Shown: in pieces, positions 7,591 through 15,881 of the stretch
Layout: the number at the start of each line of letters is the position of its first letter
Position numbering within the stretch: position 1 is the first letter of the stretch
Program-made: the position numbers and the translations under genes
Notes under the pieces: generated by a model
Databases searched by the model: none
What the model saw: only the letters and a program-made list of their open reading frames with translations
Told to the model about the DNA's origin: nothing
Assembly (NCBI GenBank): GCA_002453265.1
Contig: DKGK01000047.1
Location: 24,031-53,362 of the forward strand
DNA length: 29,332 nt
Direction of reading: 5' to 3'
DNA from: Flavobacteriales bacterium UBA6772
Lineage (GTDB): Bacteria > Bacteroidota > Bacteroidia > Flavobacteriales > UBA7430

Positions 7591-9357
7591 ATGAAGGCAT
7601 TAAAACATCTTAATAAATACTTTTGGAAATACCGTTACCGTTTTATTTTAGGTTTGGTATTTGTTTTTACCTCTAATATTTTCGGACTTTATCCGCCTAT
7701 TTACATTGGTCAGGTTTTGAATTTGATTAGTGATTCTTTAAATCAAAATAATTCTTTAGACAATACTATTCAGAGCATACTAAAAGGGCAGTTAGCCTAT
7801 TATGCTTTTTTAGTTTTATTGTTCGCTATAGGACGAGGTTTGTTTATGTTCTTTATGCGTCAAACTTTAATTGTAATGTCTCGAATGATAGAGTTTGATC
7901 TCAAAAATGAGATTTACGATCATTATCAGAAGCTTAGTATTTCCTTTTATAAGCGCAATAAAACGGGCGATTTAATGAACAGAATAAGCGATGATGTAAG
8001 TAAGGTTCGTATGTATTTGGGTCCAGCCATTTTATACAGTACAAATCTGGTTATTAGTATTGCCCTCATAGTTCCTAAAATGATTAGTGTAAGTCCTAAG
8101 CTTACTTTGTTTGCCTTGAGTCCTTTGCCAATTTTGGTGATTGCTATTTACAAAGTGAGCTCTATAATGAATATAAAAAGTGAAATTGTTCAAAGACAAT
8201 TATCTAAGCTCTCTAGTATTAGTCAAGAAACTTTTTCTGGAATACGAGTAATAAAATCATATACTCAAGAGGATTTTGCCAATGCACAATTTATGGCTGC
8301 CGCCGAAGACTACAAAACCAAAAACTTAGATTTAGTAAAAGTAAACGCACTTTTTTTCCCATTAATGATATTATTGATTGGTTTAAGTACCCTTTTTACT
8401 ATTTATATTGGAGGATTAGAAGCAATAGCTGGAAATATTCAAATTGGAGATATAGCTACTTTTGTGATTTATGTAAACATGCTTACTTGGCCTGTAGCGT
8501 CCTTGGGTTGGGTTACTTCTATAGTGCAACGTGCTGCGGCATCTCAAAAAAGAATTAATGAATTTTTAGATGAGGTTCCTGAGATCCTGAGTCCAACTAC
8601 AGAATCGTTTTCCATAAGTGGAGATGTTTGCTTTAATAATGTGAGTTTTGTGTATTCAGATACAGGAATACGTGCCTTAAACAAATTATCTTTTCACTTA
8701 AAAGAAGGGCAAACTTTAGGTGTAATAGGTAAAATTGGATCTGGTAAGAGTACACTCGCAGAATTACTTTGTCGTATTAACGACCCAATAGATGGTGAAA
8801 TTAAGATAGGCTCTGAGGTGATTAATAAAGTAAATTTGAATGACCTTCGGTCTGCTATTGGTTATGTTCCACAAGAGTCTTTTTTGTTTTCGGATACGAT
8901 TTATAATAATATAGCCTTCGGTACTAAAAATGCAAGTAAACAAGATGTTATTACAGCATCAAAATCTGCTGGGATTTATAATAATATTATGCAGTTTAAA
9001 GATCAGTTTAACACGCTGGTTGGAGAGCGTGGAGTTACTTTGTCTGGTGGACAGAAACAAAGAATTTCTATTGCTAGAGCTTTAATTCGAAATCCTAAAC
9101 TGATGTTATTCGACGATTGCTTGTCTGCTGTTGATACAGAGACAGAAGAGCTAATACTACAGAATATTAAATCAGAAAGTGCCCATAAAACTACGATCAT
9201 TATTTCTCATAGAGCCTCTTCTTTAAAACATGCTGATAAAATTATAGTATTAGATGCCGGTGCTATTCTAGAACAAGGAAGTCCTCAAGAATTATTAGAT
9301 TCTGATGGAGAGTACGCAACGATATATAAAAAGCAATTAGCTGAAAATCAGAATTAA
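7591..9357 (+). CDS. ABC half-transporter (MsbA/MdlB-like exporter) with a degenerate catalytic site
   Basis: Type IV ABC exporter half-molecule of 588 residues: six-helix membrane domain (about 1-320) followed by a nucleotide-binding domain (about 340-580). Visible motifs are Walker A GKIGSGKST (380-388), the Q-loop in GYVPQES (424-430), signature LSGGQKQRISIARAL (484-498), Walker B LMLFDD (504-509), D-loop SAVD (512-515) and switch histidine H540. The residue after Walker B is Asp509 where the catalytic Glu is expected. That substitution marks the weak-site subunit of heterodimeric exporters such as TM287/288 and BmrCD, yet no partner gene is adjacent. The substrate is unknown; lipid or drug export are the usual family roles. 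The PUR-type gene follows 80 bases downstream. Confidence 0.92.
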   Translation: MKALKHLNKYFWKYRYRFILGLVFVFTSNIFGLYPPIYIGQVLNLISDSLNQNNSLDNTIQSILKGQLAYYAFLVLLFAIGRGLFMFFMRQTLIVMSRMIEFDLKNEIYDHYQKLSISFYKRNKTGDLMNRISDDVSKVRMYLGPAILYSTNLVISIALIVPKMISVSPKLTLFALSPLPILVIAIYKVSSIMNIKSEIVQRQLSKLSSISQETFSGIRVIKSYTQEDFANAQFMAAAEDYKTKNLDLVKVNALFFPLMILLIGLSTLFTIYIGGLEAIAGNIQIGDIATFVIYVNMLTWPVASLGWVTSIVQRAAASQKRINEFLDEVPEILSPTTESFSISGDVCFNNVSFVYSDTGIRALNKLSFHLKEGQTLGVIGKIGSGKSTLAELLCRINDPIDGEIKIGSEVINKVNLNDLRSAIGYVPQESFLFSDTIYNNIAFGTKNASKQDVITASKSAGIYNNIMQFKDQFNTLVGERGVTLSGGQKQRISIARALIRNPKLMLFDDCLSAVDTETEELILQNIKSESAHKTTIIISHRASSLKHADKIIVLDAGAILEQGSPQELLDSDGEYATIYKKQLAENQN

Positions 9358-9437
9358 AAAGCTTTTAGGTGTTTTTACTTTTATTTAAGGAATATTTTTA
9401 CAAGATTTGAGTATTGAAATATCAATTAATTTACACT

Positions 9438-9812
9438 ATGGATACACACGATACAAATTCGCAAGAAATATTCTCAAAAAAACTGAGAGCAGGTAGAAGA
9501 ACCTATTTCTTTGATGTAAAATCTACTCGAGCAGACGATTATTATTTAACCATTACAGAGAGTAAGAAACATACAAATGAGGACGGTTCTGCTTATTTTA
9601 AAAAACACAAAATATTTTTATATAAAGAAGATTTTTTAGAGTTTAAAGACATTCTAGAAGAGGTGACTAAGTTTATTGTTGATGAGAAGGGAACAGAAGT
9701 GATTTCTGATTATGAAGGTAAAGAGTCCTCTGAAGAGCTTGTAGTTGTATCAAAAACAGAAGAGCCGGAAACGGATTCAAGTTTTACTAATGTAGAATTT
9801 GAAGATATTTAA
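9438..9812 (+). CDS. DUF3276 PUR-family DNA/RNA-binding protein
   Basis: Small protein of 124 residues from the ATG at 9438. A TTG eight codons upstream (9414) would also be in frame, but MDTHDTNSQEIFSKK is the expected family start. The PUR-alpha-like repeat runs from about residue 10 to 80: EIFSKKLRAGRRTYFFDVK, YYLTITESKK, then a lysine/aromatic-rich segment ending KFIVDEKG. The C-terminal 40 residues are acidic and probably disordered. Homologues bind single-stranded nucleic acid (Borrelia BpuR is the studied bacterial relative); the physiological target here is unknown. The neighbouring ABC transporter gene upstream suggests co-transcription, though function does not obviously connect them. 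Confidence 0.9.
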   Translation: MDTHDTNSQEIFSKKLRAGRRTYFFDVKSTRADDYYLTITESKKHTNEDGSAYFKKHKIFLYKEDFLEFKDILEEVTKFIVDEKGTEVISDYEGKESSEELVVVSKTEEPETDSSFTNVEFEDI

Positions 9813-9825
9813 GTTTGTATTACTT

Positions 9826-9872
9826 ATAAATAAAGCCATCATCTGAGGGCTTTATTTATCCGGTTTTTTTTT
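9826..9872. terminator. Terminator between convergent DUF3276 and DUF7935-like genes
   Basis: Perfect 12-bp inverted repeat, 9826-9837 (ATAAATAAAGCC) and 9848-9859, with a 10-base loop, followed by a T-tract (9864-9872) for the plus-strand gene. It lies between two convergent stop codons. The A-rich left arm means it may also stop transcription from the minus strand. Confidence 0.85.
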
Positions 9873-10392
9873 AATAATTATCTCTAAACTCCTTCTTCAA
9901 AAAAGACAAAGCCTCATCAATTAACCATTTTTGCTGTTCTAAAGAAGCTTCAATAATTAATTTTCCAAATTCGGTAGCATCAGAGGTAGGAGCAACAGAA
10001 CGTACTTCTTCGTTTATTACGGTAAGTAATTGATCTTTTGCTTGATTTATTAAGACCCAAGCCTCATCAGACACGTAAACTTGTTGCGACATATTATGGT
10101 CGTATTCGCTGCGGATAGTTTGAATTAATGCTCCATGTAAACTCATAGATTTCATAGCCGGAACTTGAACTCTAACTAAAATGTTTGCAGGTTGCATACG
10201 TTCCAGAAACAAGGTTAAACGTTCGTAGGCTTGTGCTCTCATAGGAACCATTTGTTTTGCAGCAGATTTTTTATATTCAAATACTCTGCGTGTATGATCG
10301 TGATTTAAAACCTTGTTTAGCATATAAACGGCTAACATCATTACCAATACTGCTGGTAAAATAAAGCCGAGTTGATCTAGTATTACTGTCAT
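9871..10392 (-). CDS. DUF7935-like membrane-anchored protein of unknown function
   Basis: Protein of 173 residues found, as far as I recognise it, only in Bacteroidota. An N-terminal membrane segment (about 7-25) is followed by a mostly helical cytoplasmic part. This contains the recognisable AQAYERLTLFLERMQPANILVR (split here: AQAYERLTLF, then LERMQPANILVR) and a QKWLIDEALSFLKKEF C-terminus. No catalytic motif is visible. It is monocistronic, convergent with the PUR-type gene and divergent from the YbbR-like gene. I name the family from its recurrent flavobacterial pattern rather than from a search, and cannot assign a function. Confidence 0.75.
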   Translation of the reverse strand: MTVILDQLGFILPAVLVMMLAVYMLNKVLNHDHTRRVFEYKKSAAKQMVPMRAQAYERLTLFLERMQPANILVRVQVPAMKSMSLHGALIQTIRSEYDHNMSQQVYVSDEAWVLINQAKDQLLTVINEEVRSVAPTSDATEFGKLIIEASLEQQKWLIDEALSFLKKEFRDNY

Positions 10393-10499
10393 TGTGTAAA
10401 TGTTTTAGCTAAAATAGTAAAAGAATGCTTTGCTCTTTACCCAAAACTAGAATGTAATTAACAAATAGCAGAATAATTTAATTCGAACTACAAATAAAG

Positions 10500-10507
10500 T
10501 ATCTTTG
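10500..10507 (+). promoter_or_regulatory. -7 promoter element immediately before the ybbR-like gene
   Basis: TATCTTTG matches TAnnTTTG exactly, with a weak TTTA at about 10477-10480 in -33 position. The ATG at 10515 is only eight bases downstream, so the transcript would be leaderless or nearly so, unless translation starts at the second in-frame ATG (10521). Confidence 0.6.
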
Positions 10508-10514
10508 TAAGCTG

Positions 10515-11489
10515 ATGGAAATGCTCAAAAATTTATTTAACAGAATTAAAGACTTTTTCACTTCTGGAAGTGAAAGGAGTGTGGTAACAATTTGCTTTTT
10601 GCTTTCTACACTCTTTTGGGTGCTTATTAAATTTTCCAAAGAATATACATATTATATAGATTATCCCATAGAGTTCGTAAATCAGCCCATAGAAAAGTAT
10701 TTAAAAGAAAAACCTTTAACTAGTTTAAAAATTAAGGTAAAGGGGTTTGGATTTAATTTTTTAAAAGAAACATTTACAAGTCGAAATATGGACTTAGATG
10801 TTTCTAAACTTGCTTACCACTCTGCTAAAGAGTCTTATTATTGGCTCACAGAATCTAATTTATCAGAAATGGCTATTAAGCTAAAGGGCTTTTCTATTAT
10901 CGAGATTGAACCTGATACCTTATTTTTGACTTACAGTAATAAAACAAAAAAAAGAGTTCTAGTAAAAGTTCCTATCGACTTAGAATTTAGTGAGAATTAT
11001 ATTGAGTATAGTTCTTTGAAAATTCAGCCGAGCGAAATTGATGTTTTTGGACCTTCACATTTAATAGATACTCTAAGTGTAGTATTTACAAAGTCCTTAA
11101 CTGCTAAAGATGTAAAGTACGATATTGAAGAGGAATTGCCCATTTTATTTGCAAATGAATTAATTTCTTCTCGAGATTTATCGGTCACAGTTAAACAAGA
11201 GGTTGAGCGGTTTACACAAATAAATAAGGTAATTCCAATTAAATTAAAAAACTTTCCTAAAGGAATAGATCCCTATATTATTCCTTCCGAAGTAGTGCTT
11301 TCTTTTTGGGTTGCTATGCGCGATGTAGATAAGGTCTCGGAGGCTGATTTTTATGTGTACTGCGATTATAATGAGTTTGTTAAGTCTAATAGCTCTGTGT
11401 TGAATGTTTTTTTGGATGATGACAAATACCCTTCCATAGTGAAACGAGTAAAATACAGTCCTACGACTGTAGAATTTGTAGATATATAA
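10515..11489 (+). CDS. YbbR-like (CdaR-family) membrane-anchored protein
   Basis: Protein of 324 residues with one N-terminal membrane helix (about 22-40) and an exported beta-rich remainder. YbbR-type repeats show as PIEFVNQPIEKYL...SLKIKVKGFGF near 52-75 and IPIKLKNFPKG...PSEVVLSFWV near 236-265. In Firmicutes, CdaR/YbbR regulates the c-di-AMP cyclase CdaA; flavobacterial versions are shorter and their role is not established. Two in-frame ATG codons (10515 and 10521) could start it. The stop overlaps the coaE start by one base (TAATG), so the pair is translationally coupled. Family call is moderate-to-good and rests on the YbbR pattern and the coaE linkage. Confidence 0.75.
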   Translation: MEMLKNLFNRIKDFFTSGSERSVVTICFLLSTLFWVLIKFSKEYTYYIDYPIEFVNQPIEKYLKEKPLTSLKIKVKGFGFNFLKETFTSRNMDLDVSKLAYHSAKESYYWLTESNLSEMAIKLKGFSIIEIEPDTLFLTYSNKTKKRVLVKVPIDLEFSENYIEYSSLKIQPSEIDVFGPSHLIDTLSVVFTKSLTAKDVKYDIEEELPILFANELISSRDLSVTVKQEVERFTQINKVIPIKLKNFPKGIDPYIIPSEVVLSFWVAMRDVDKVSEADFYVYCDYNEFVKSNSSVLNVFLDDDKYPSIVKRVKYSPTTVEFVDI

Positions 11490-12073
11490 TGTATAAAGTT
11501 GGACTTACAGGTGGTATAGGAAGTGGTAAAACTACAGTTGCAAAAGTTTTTAAGCAGTTAGGTGTTTCTGTATATTCTTCAGACGATATGGCAAAAGCTA
11601 TAATGGTAAGCAATACAGATTTAGTTCTTAAAATAACAGAGCTTTTTGGAGTCGAATCTTATACTAATGGATCTCTAAATAGAGCTTTTATTGCTGCGAA
11701 GGTTTTCTCTGATTCTACTCAATTAAAGCTGTTAAATGCAATTGTGCATCCAGCTTTAAAAATGGACTTCGAATTATGGTGTCTAGCTCAAAAAGGGACT
11801 TATATAGTAAAGGAAGCCGCTATACTTTTCGAAAGTAAGGCTCATTTAGGTTTAGATAAAGTAATATTGGTCTCTGCTCCAGAAGATTTGCGAATTAACC
11901 GTGTTCTTAAAAGAGATTCAGCTACAAAAGAAGCCGTAAAATTGAGAATGGATAAGCAATGGTCGGATGCTAAAAAGAGAAGTTTAGCAGATTTCGAAAT
12001 TGTAAACGATGAAAAAGAATCTATTCTTACTCAGGTAATAGCATTACATAATAATTTAAACAAGCCTACTTAA
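11489..12073 (+). CDS. coaE: Dephospho-CoA kinase
   Basis: Cytoplasmic P-loop kinase of 194 residues that phosphorylates dephospho-CoA on the ribose 3'-OH, the last step of coenzyme A synthesis. The P-loop GLTGGIGSGKTT is at 5-16, a SSDDMAKAI acceptor region follows at about 30-38, VHPALK at 88-93 and VKEAAILFES (about 108-117) holds the usual core strand. The lid region has RINRVLKRD. Length matches the family. Its start overlaps the YbbR-like stop by one base. Its TAA stop overlaps the convergent YciO-like stop by four bases, with no terminator between. Confidence 0.96.
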   Translation: MYKVGLTGGIGSGKTTVAKVFKQLGVSVYSSDDMAKAIMVSNTDLVLKITELFGVESYTNGSLNRAFIAAKVFSDSTQLKLLNAIVHPALKMDFELWCLAQKGTYIVKEAAILFESKAHLGLDKVILVSAPEDLRINRVLKRDSATKEAVKLRMDKQWSDAKKRSLADFEIVNDEKESILTQVIALHNNLNKPT

Positions 12074-12693
12074 TAAATTAGATCTATAGCTCCCTTACCT
12101 TCTCTTATAATAACAAATTCACCTTCTTCGGTACAATCTACAACTGTAGAACCTATATTTTCACCATAACCATCATTAATTACCATATCTACCAGGGAAT
12201 TGTATTTTTCGTAAATTAACTCTGGATCCGTAGAATATTCTATAATATCATCCTCATCTTTTATTGAGGTAGAAACAATTGGACTTTCTAGAGTCTTTAC
12301 AATTTCTCGGGCAATATTATTATCTGGAATTCTAATCCCAACAGTTTTCTTTTTATTGCTAAAAATTTTAGGAATATTTCCTGTTGCATTTAATATAACC
12401 GTGAAGGGTCCTGGGAATACTCTTTTTAAAAACTTATAAGTTTGCGTGCTCACTTGTTTTGCGTATTTGGAAAGATGACTTAAATCGTAACAAATAATAG
12501 AGAAGTGGGCATCTTTGAGTTTTACACCTTTTATTCGAGCTATCCTTTCTAAGGCTTTTTTATTGTTGATGTCGCAGCCTAATGCATATACCGTATCGGT
12601 AGGGTAAATTATTACGCCACCGTTTTTTAGACAGTTTACTACCGCTGTAATTTCTTTTTCGTTTGGGTTTTCCTTGTAAATACGTTTTAACAT
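12070..12693 (-). CDS. YciO-subfamily protein of the Sua5/YrdC/YciO superfamily
   Basis: Cytoplasmic protein of 207 residues with the YrdC-like fold. It resembles E. coli YciO more than TsaC/Sua5: YPTDTVYALGCD near 30-41, GIRIP with SPIVSTSI at the ligand pocket and a closing VIIREGKG. TsaC/Sua5 carry an S-x-N motif in this pocket; here the corresponding segment is S-T-S. Sua5/TsaC make threonylcarbamoyl-AMP for the t6A tRNA modification, and automated pipelines usually give that name. For YciO the activity is weak or disputed, so I would not assume this is the cell's t6A enzyme. It follows the FAD/Fe-S dehydrogenase by 23 bases on the same strand and is probably co-transcribed. Confidence 0.85.
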   Translation of the reverse strand: MLKRIYKENPNEKEITAVVNCLKNGGVIIYPTDTVYALGCDINNKKALERIARIKGVKLKDAHFSIICYDLSHLSKYAKQVSTQTYKFLKRVFPGPFTVILNATGNIPKIFSNKKKTVGIRIPDNNIAREIVKTLESPIVSTSIKDEDDIIEYSTDPELIYEKYNSLVDMVINDGYGENIGSTVVDCTEEGEFVIIREGKGAIDLIY

Positions 12694-12716
12694 GAAGGCA
12701 ATTTACAGTTTTTAAT

Positions 12717-15641
12717 TTAAGCAAGAGCATTATAAAGAATCTCTACCGGATGTAAAGCTTCTCTTTGTGTACCGTCTTTAATTTGATGTCTGCAGCTTGT
12801 TCCAGGAGCACAAATTATGGTGCTTTCTGGTTCTTTCCTAACCGTTGGGAAAAGAACGAGTTCTCCCATTTTCATCGAGACTTCGTAGTGTTCTTTTTCG
12901 TAGCCAAAAGAGCCAGCCATACCACAACATCCCGAAGGTATGAGTTGAACTTTATAGTTTTTTGGTAAACCTAAAGCTATTTTAGATGGTACTAGAGACG
13001 AATTAGCTTTTTGATGACAATGACCATGCACCCTAATGTGTTCTTGTTTTTCTGTAAAACTTGAAGCTATTATTTTTCTTGCTTCAATTTCTCTCGCTAA
13101 AAACTCTTCTAATGTAAGTGTGTATTTAGCTAAATATTTAGCTCCTTTCTGGTCTTCTACTAAATCTAAATACTCATCTCTAAGTGTTAAAATTGCAGAA
13201 GGTTCAAGTCCAATAAGCGGTTGCTTCTCAGAAACTAGGGTAGCCAGTAGCTTTACGTTTTTAGTAGCTAATGCTTTTGCCTCGTCTAGGAATCCTTTAG
13301 AAATAAAAGTTCTTCCACTTTCTTCATGCTCTGGAATTACTACTTTATAGCCTAATGCATTAAGTAGTTTTATTGTTGTAATTCCTATATGTGTATCGTT
13401 GTAATTGGTAAACTCATCGTTAAATAAGTAAATTTCACCTTTTGAGAAATTGCCTTTTTGTTCATTGTTTTTATACCATTTAGCTAAAGTAGTTCCTTGT
13501 AGTAAAGGCATATTTCTTTCTTTTGCAACACCCATTAATTTCTTTGCTATTGCAGATGAAATAGGGTTTTTCATAAAAAAGTTATACAGACGAGGAGCCA
13601 TAGAAGCTAACTGATTTGTACGGGTAACATTTGCAAAAAGTTTAGCTCTTAGTGGAGCTCCATTGGCTTTGTAATTCTGATGAGTATATTCGGCCTTTAG
13701 TTTTGCCATATCTACATTAGACGGGCATTCTGTTTTACAACCTTTACAAGAGATGCATAAATCCATGACCTCTTTAATCTCTTCATTTTGAAAAGGATTT
13801 TTCTGTGTCGGATCACTCAGTACCTCACGCAGAATATTAGCTCTAGCTCTTGTAGTATGTTTCTCTTCGCGTGTTGCCATATAACTAGGGCACATGGTTC
13901 CACCAGAAAGTTCTGTTTTTCTACAATCTCCCGATCCGTTGCATTTTTCTGCTGCTCGTAACATTCCTTTGTCTTTGCTGAAGCTAAAAGCTGTATCGAA
14001 TTTTGGCGTTTTGTAACCCGGCATATACCTCAAAAAGGTATTCATAGCAGGTGTATCTATAATTTTCCCTGGATTAAAAATCCCTTTCGGATCCCAAGTA
14101 TTTTTGAGGTCTTTACAATGTTGATAGTTTTTCTCACCTATCATAAAAGGAATGTATTCTCCTCTTAATCTTCCATCGCCATGTTCGCCACTTAAAGAAC
14201 CTTTATATTCTTTTACTAAATGAGCTATGTCTGTAGCAATGGTTTTAAAAAGCTGATTTCCCTCTTCTGTTTTTAAGTCTATAATAGGGCGGAGGTGAAG
14301 TTCTCCAGTAGCTGCATGTGCATAATGTACACAAAAGAGGTTTCTCTTTTTTAGGATTTCATTAAAATCGTCTATAAAAGCAGGTAAGTCCTTTACATCT
14401 ACTGCCGTATCTTCTATTACCGCAACGGCTTTGGCATCGCCTGGAATATTAGATAATAGCCCAAGTCCAGCTTTTCTCAGCGTCCAAACCTTATTTATGT
14501 CTGAACCTCTTACTACAGGGAAATGGTAACCTAGTTTTGTTTTTTCAAAATTGGTTAAACAGTCTGTTATAACGGTGTCTAATTTTTCTTGTGATTCTTG
14601 GACAAACTCAACTACTAAAATTGCTTTTGGGTCTCCTTGTACGAAAAAACGATTTTGTTCTTGCTCCTTATTTGCTTTAGTACAATCTAAAATAAAATGA
14701 TCCATCAGCTCACAAGCAGTAGGATTGTATTTTAATGCTTCTAAATTTCCTAAGAGTGCTTCGTTTATAGATTCAAAATGTATGCAAATTACAGATTGGA
14801 ATTTTGCTGGAGCAGGAACAAGATTTAATTTTAGCTCTGTGGTAAAAGCCAAAGTACCTTCGGAGCCAGCCAATAGTTTGCAAAAGTTAAACTCTTCTTC
14901 AGACTTTTTAAATGGACTTGAATCGGCTAATAAATCTAATGCGTAACCTGTATTTCTACGTGGAATACTTTTCTTTGGGAATTGTTCTTCTATTTCAATT
15001 CTATTTTCTTCTACAGAAAATAGGTTTCTTGCTTGTTTATAAATATTGGTTTCTAAATCTGAAACCGTACCAATACCATTTGCTTTTGCCTCAAACTCTT
15101 CATTGCTTAATCCTTTGAATTCAGTTTCATTTCCATCGGCAAGAATAACTTTTATAGAAATTAAATGCTCTCTAGCAGAACCATAAATAACAGATCGAGA
15201 ACCACATGAATTATTTCCTACCATTCCACCAATCATACATCTGTTAGATGTAGAGGTTTCTGGTCCGTAAAAAAGTTCGTATTGTTTTAAATGAAGATTA
15301 AGCTCATCTCTAATAACACCTGGTTGTACAATCGCATAACCTTCTTCTTTGTTGACTTGAATAATCTGTCTAAATTCTTCTGAAATATCAACTACAATTC
15401 CACTTCCTACAACTTGCCCAGCAAGAGAAGTTCCAGCTGCTCTAGGGATTATAGAAATCGCTTCTGCATCTGCAAATTTAATGAGTGTTAGTAGGTCTTG
15501 TTTTGTTTTTGGTATAGCAACAGCAAGAGGCATTTCTCTATAAGCAGAGGCATCGGTAGCGTAGAGTTTACGCATAATGTCATCGTAATAAAACTTACCT
15601 TCTAGTTGTGCTGCTAATGTGCTGAGCTTTCTGTTTGTCAA
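12717..15641 (-). CDS. FAD-linked and Fe-S dehydrogenase, YdiJ-like (D-2-hydroxyacid, probably D-2-hydroxyglutarate)
   Basis: A 974-residue flavo-iron-sulfur protein. The FAD-binding PCMH domain (about 15-275) has PRAAGTSLAGQVVGSG (67-81) and GGMVGNNSCGSRS (138-150). The FAD-oxidase C-terminal domain (to about 530) has H442, H449 and E486 (in SGEHGDG), spaced like the metal ligands of D-2-hydroxyacid dehydrogenases. The Fe-S part has C567/C573/C584 and C629-x2-C-x2-C-x3-C639. Cysteine-rich CCG segments follow, with GHCHQ (873-877) and GCCG (904-907). Architecture and length match E. coli YdiJ, a D-2-hydroxyglutarate dehydrogenase; D-lactate or glycolate dehydrogenase are alternatives. It starts at TTG (15641): the frame closes two codons upstream and the next ATG would cut conserved sequence. 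The DUF1338 gene upstream supports the D-2-hydroxyglutarate reading. Confidence 0.88.
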   Translation of the reverse strand: MTNRKLSTLAAQLEGKFYYDDIMRKLYATDASAYREMPLAVAIPKTKQDLLTLIKFADAEAISIIPRAAGTSLAGQVVGSGIVVDISEEFRQIIQVNKEEGYAIVQPGVIRDELNLHLKQYELFYGPETSTSNRCMIGGMVGNNSCGSRSVIYGSAREHLISIKVILADGNETEFKGLSNEEFEAKANGIGTVSDLETNIYKQARNLFSVEENRIEIEEQFPKKSIPRRNTGYALDLLADSSPFKKSEEEFNFCKLLAGSEGTLAFTTELKLNLVPAPAKFQSVICIHFESINEALLGNLEALKYNPTACELMDHFILDCTKANKEQEQNRFFVQGDPKAILVVEFVQESQEKLDTVITDCLTNFEKTKLGYHFPVVRGSDINKVWTLRKAGLGLLSNIPGDAKAVAVIEDTAVDVKDLPAFIDDFNEILKKRNLFCVHYAHAATGELHLRPIIDLKTEEGNQLFKTIATDIAHLVKEYKGSLSGEHGDGRLRGEYIPFMIGEKNYQHCKDLKNTWDPKGIFNPGKIIDTPAMNTFLRYMPGYKTPKFDTAFSFSKDKGMLRAAEKCNGSGDCRKTELSGGTMCPSYMATREEKHTTRARANILREVLSDPTQKNPFQNEEIKEVMDLCISCKGCKTECPSNVDMAKLKAEYTHQNYKANGAPLRAKLFANVTRTNQLASMAPRLYNFFMKNPISSAIAKKLMGVAKERNMPLLQGTTLAKWYKNNEQKGNFSKGEIYLFNDEFTNYNDTHIGITTIKLLNALGYKVVIPEHEESGRTFISKGFLDEAKALATKNVKLLATLVSEKQPLIGLEPSAILTLRDEYLDLVEDQKGAKYLAKYTLTLEEFLAREIEARKIIASSFTEKQEHIRVHGHCHQKANSSLVPSKIALGLPKNYKVQLIPSGCCGMAGSFGYEKEHYEVSMKMGELVLFPTVRKEPESTIICAPGTSCRHQIKDGTQREALHPVEILYNALA

Positions 15642-15652
15642 AACAAATTATA

Positions 15653-15702
15653 TTAAAAATTGAAAGTTGAAAGTTAAAAATTTAAAGCTTTCAATCGTTA
15701 AC
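15653..15702. repeat. TTTCAA/TTAAC-type intergenic low-complexity repeat
   Basis: Variants of a TTGAAAGTTGAAAGTTAAAA motif, with an inverted TTTCAATCGTTAAC unit directly after it. Similar text occurs in the gap before yajC (from about 4537, TTTCAACCTTCAATC) and in the terminator arms at 15824-15877. Such strings are frequent between flavobacterial genes; I see no gene in this stretch. Confidence 0.4.
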
Positions 15703-15823
15703 TATTTTGTGCAGTTTTTTGGAATGTCAATATCCTTGGTGAAATTGTAAATCGGATAGTTTTTAATAAGCAGTTTCTGGTTTTAGGAATTCTAAAACTA
15801 AGATTTATAGCTTGTTTTTGTGC

Positions 15824-15877
15824 AAAATAAAAGGTTAAAAGTCGAATAAATATTTTCAACTTTTAACCTTTTATTTT
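15824..15877 (-). terminator. Long hairpin terminator of the DUF1338 gene
   Basis: Perfect 19-bp inverted repeat: 15824-15842 (AAAATAAAAGGTTAAAAGT) against 15859-15877, with a 16-base loop. It starts five bases past the DUF1338 stop. The arms are A/T-rich with an internal GG/CC, and the T tract is part of the distal arm on the minus strand. It would at least partly separate DUF1338 from the downstream FAD/Fe-S dehydrogenase gene. Confidence 0.75.
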
Positions 15878-15881
15878 TAAA

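Noticed and set aside
15653..15877. Possible CRISPR-like or direct-repeat array from repeated TTTCAA/TTAAC strings
   Set aside because: Units are short, irregular and without uniform spacers; they fit low-complexity intergenic sequence plus a terminator hairpin.
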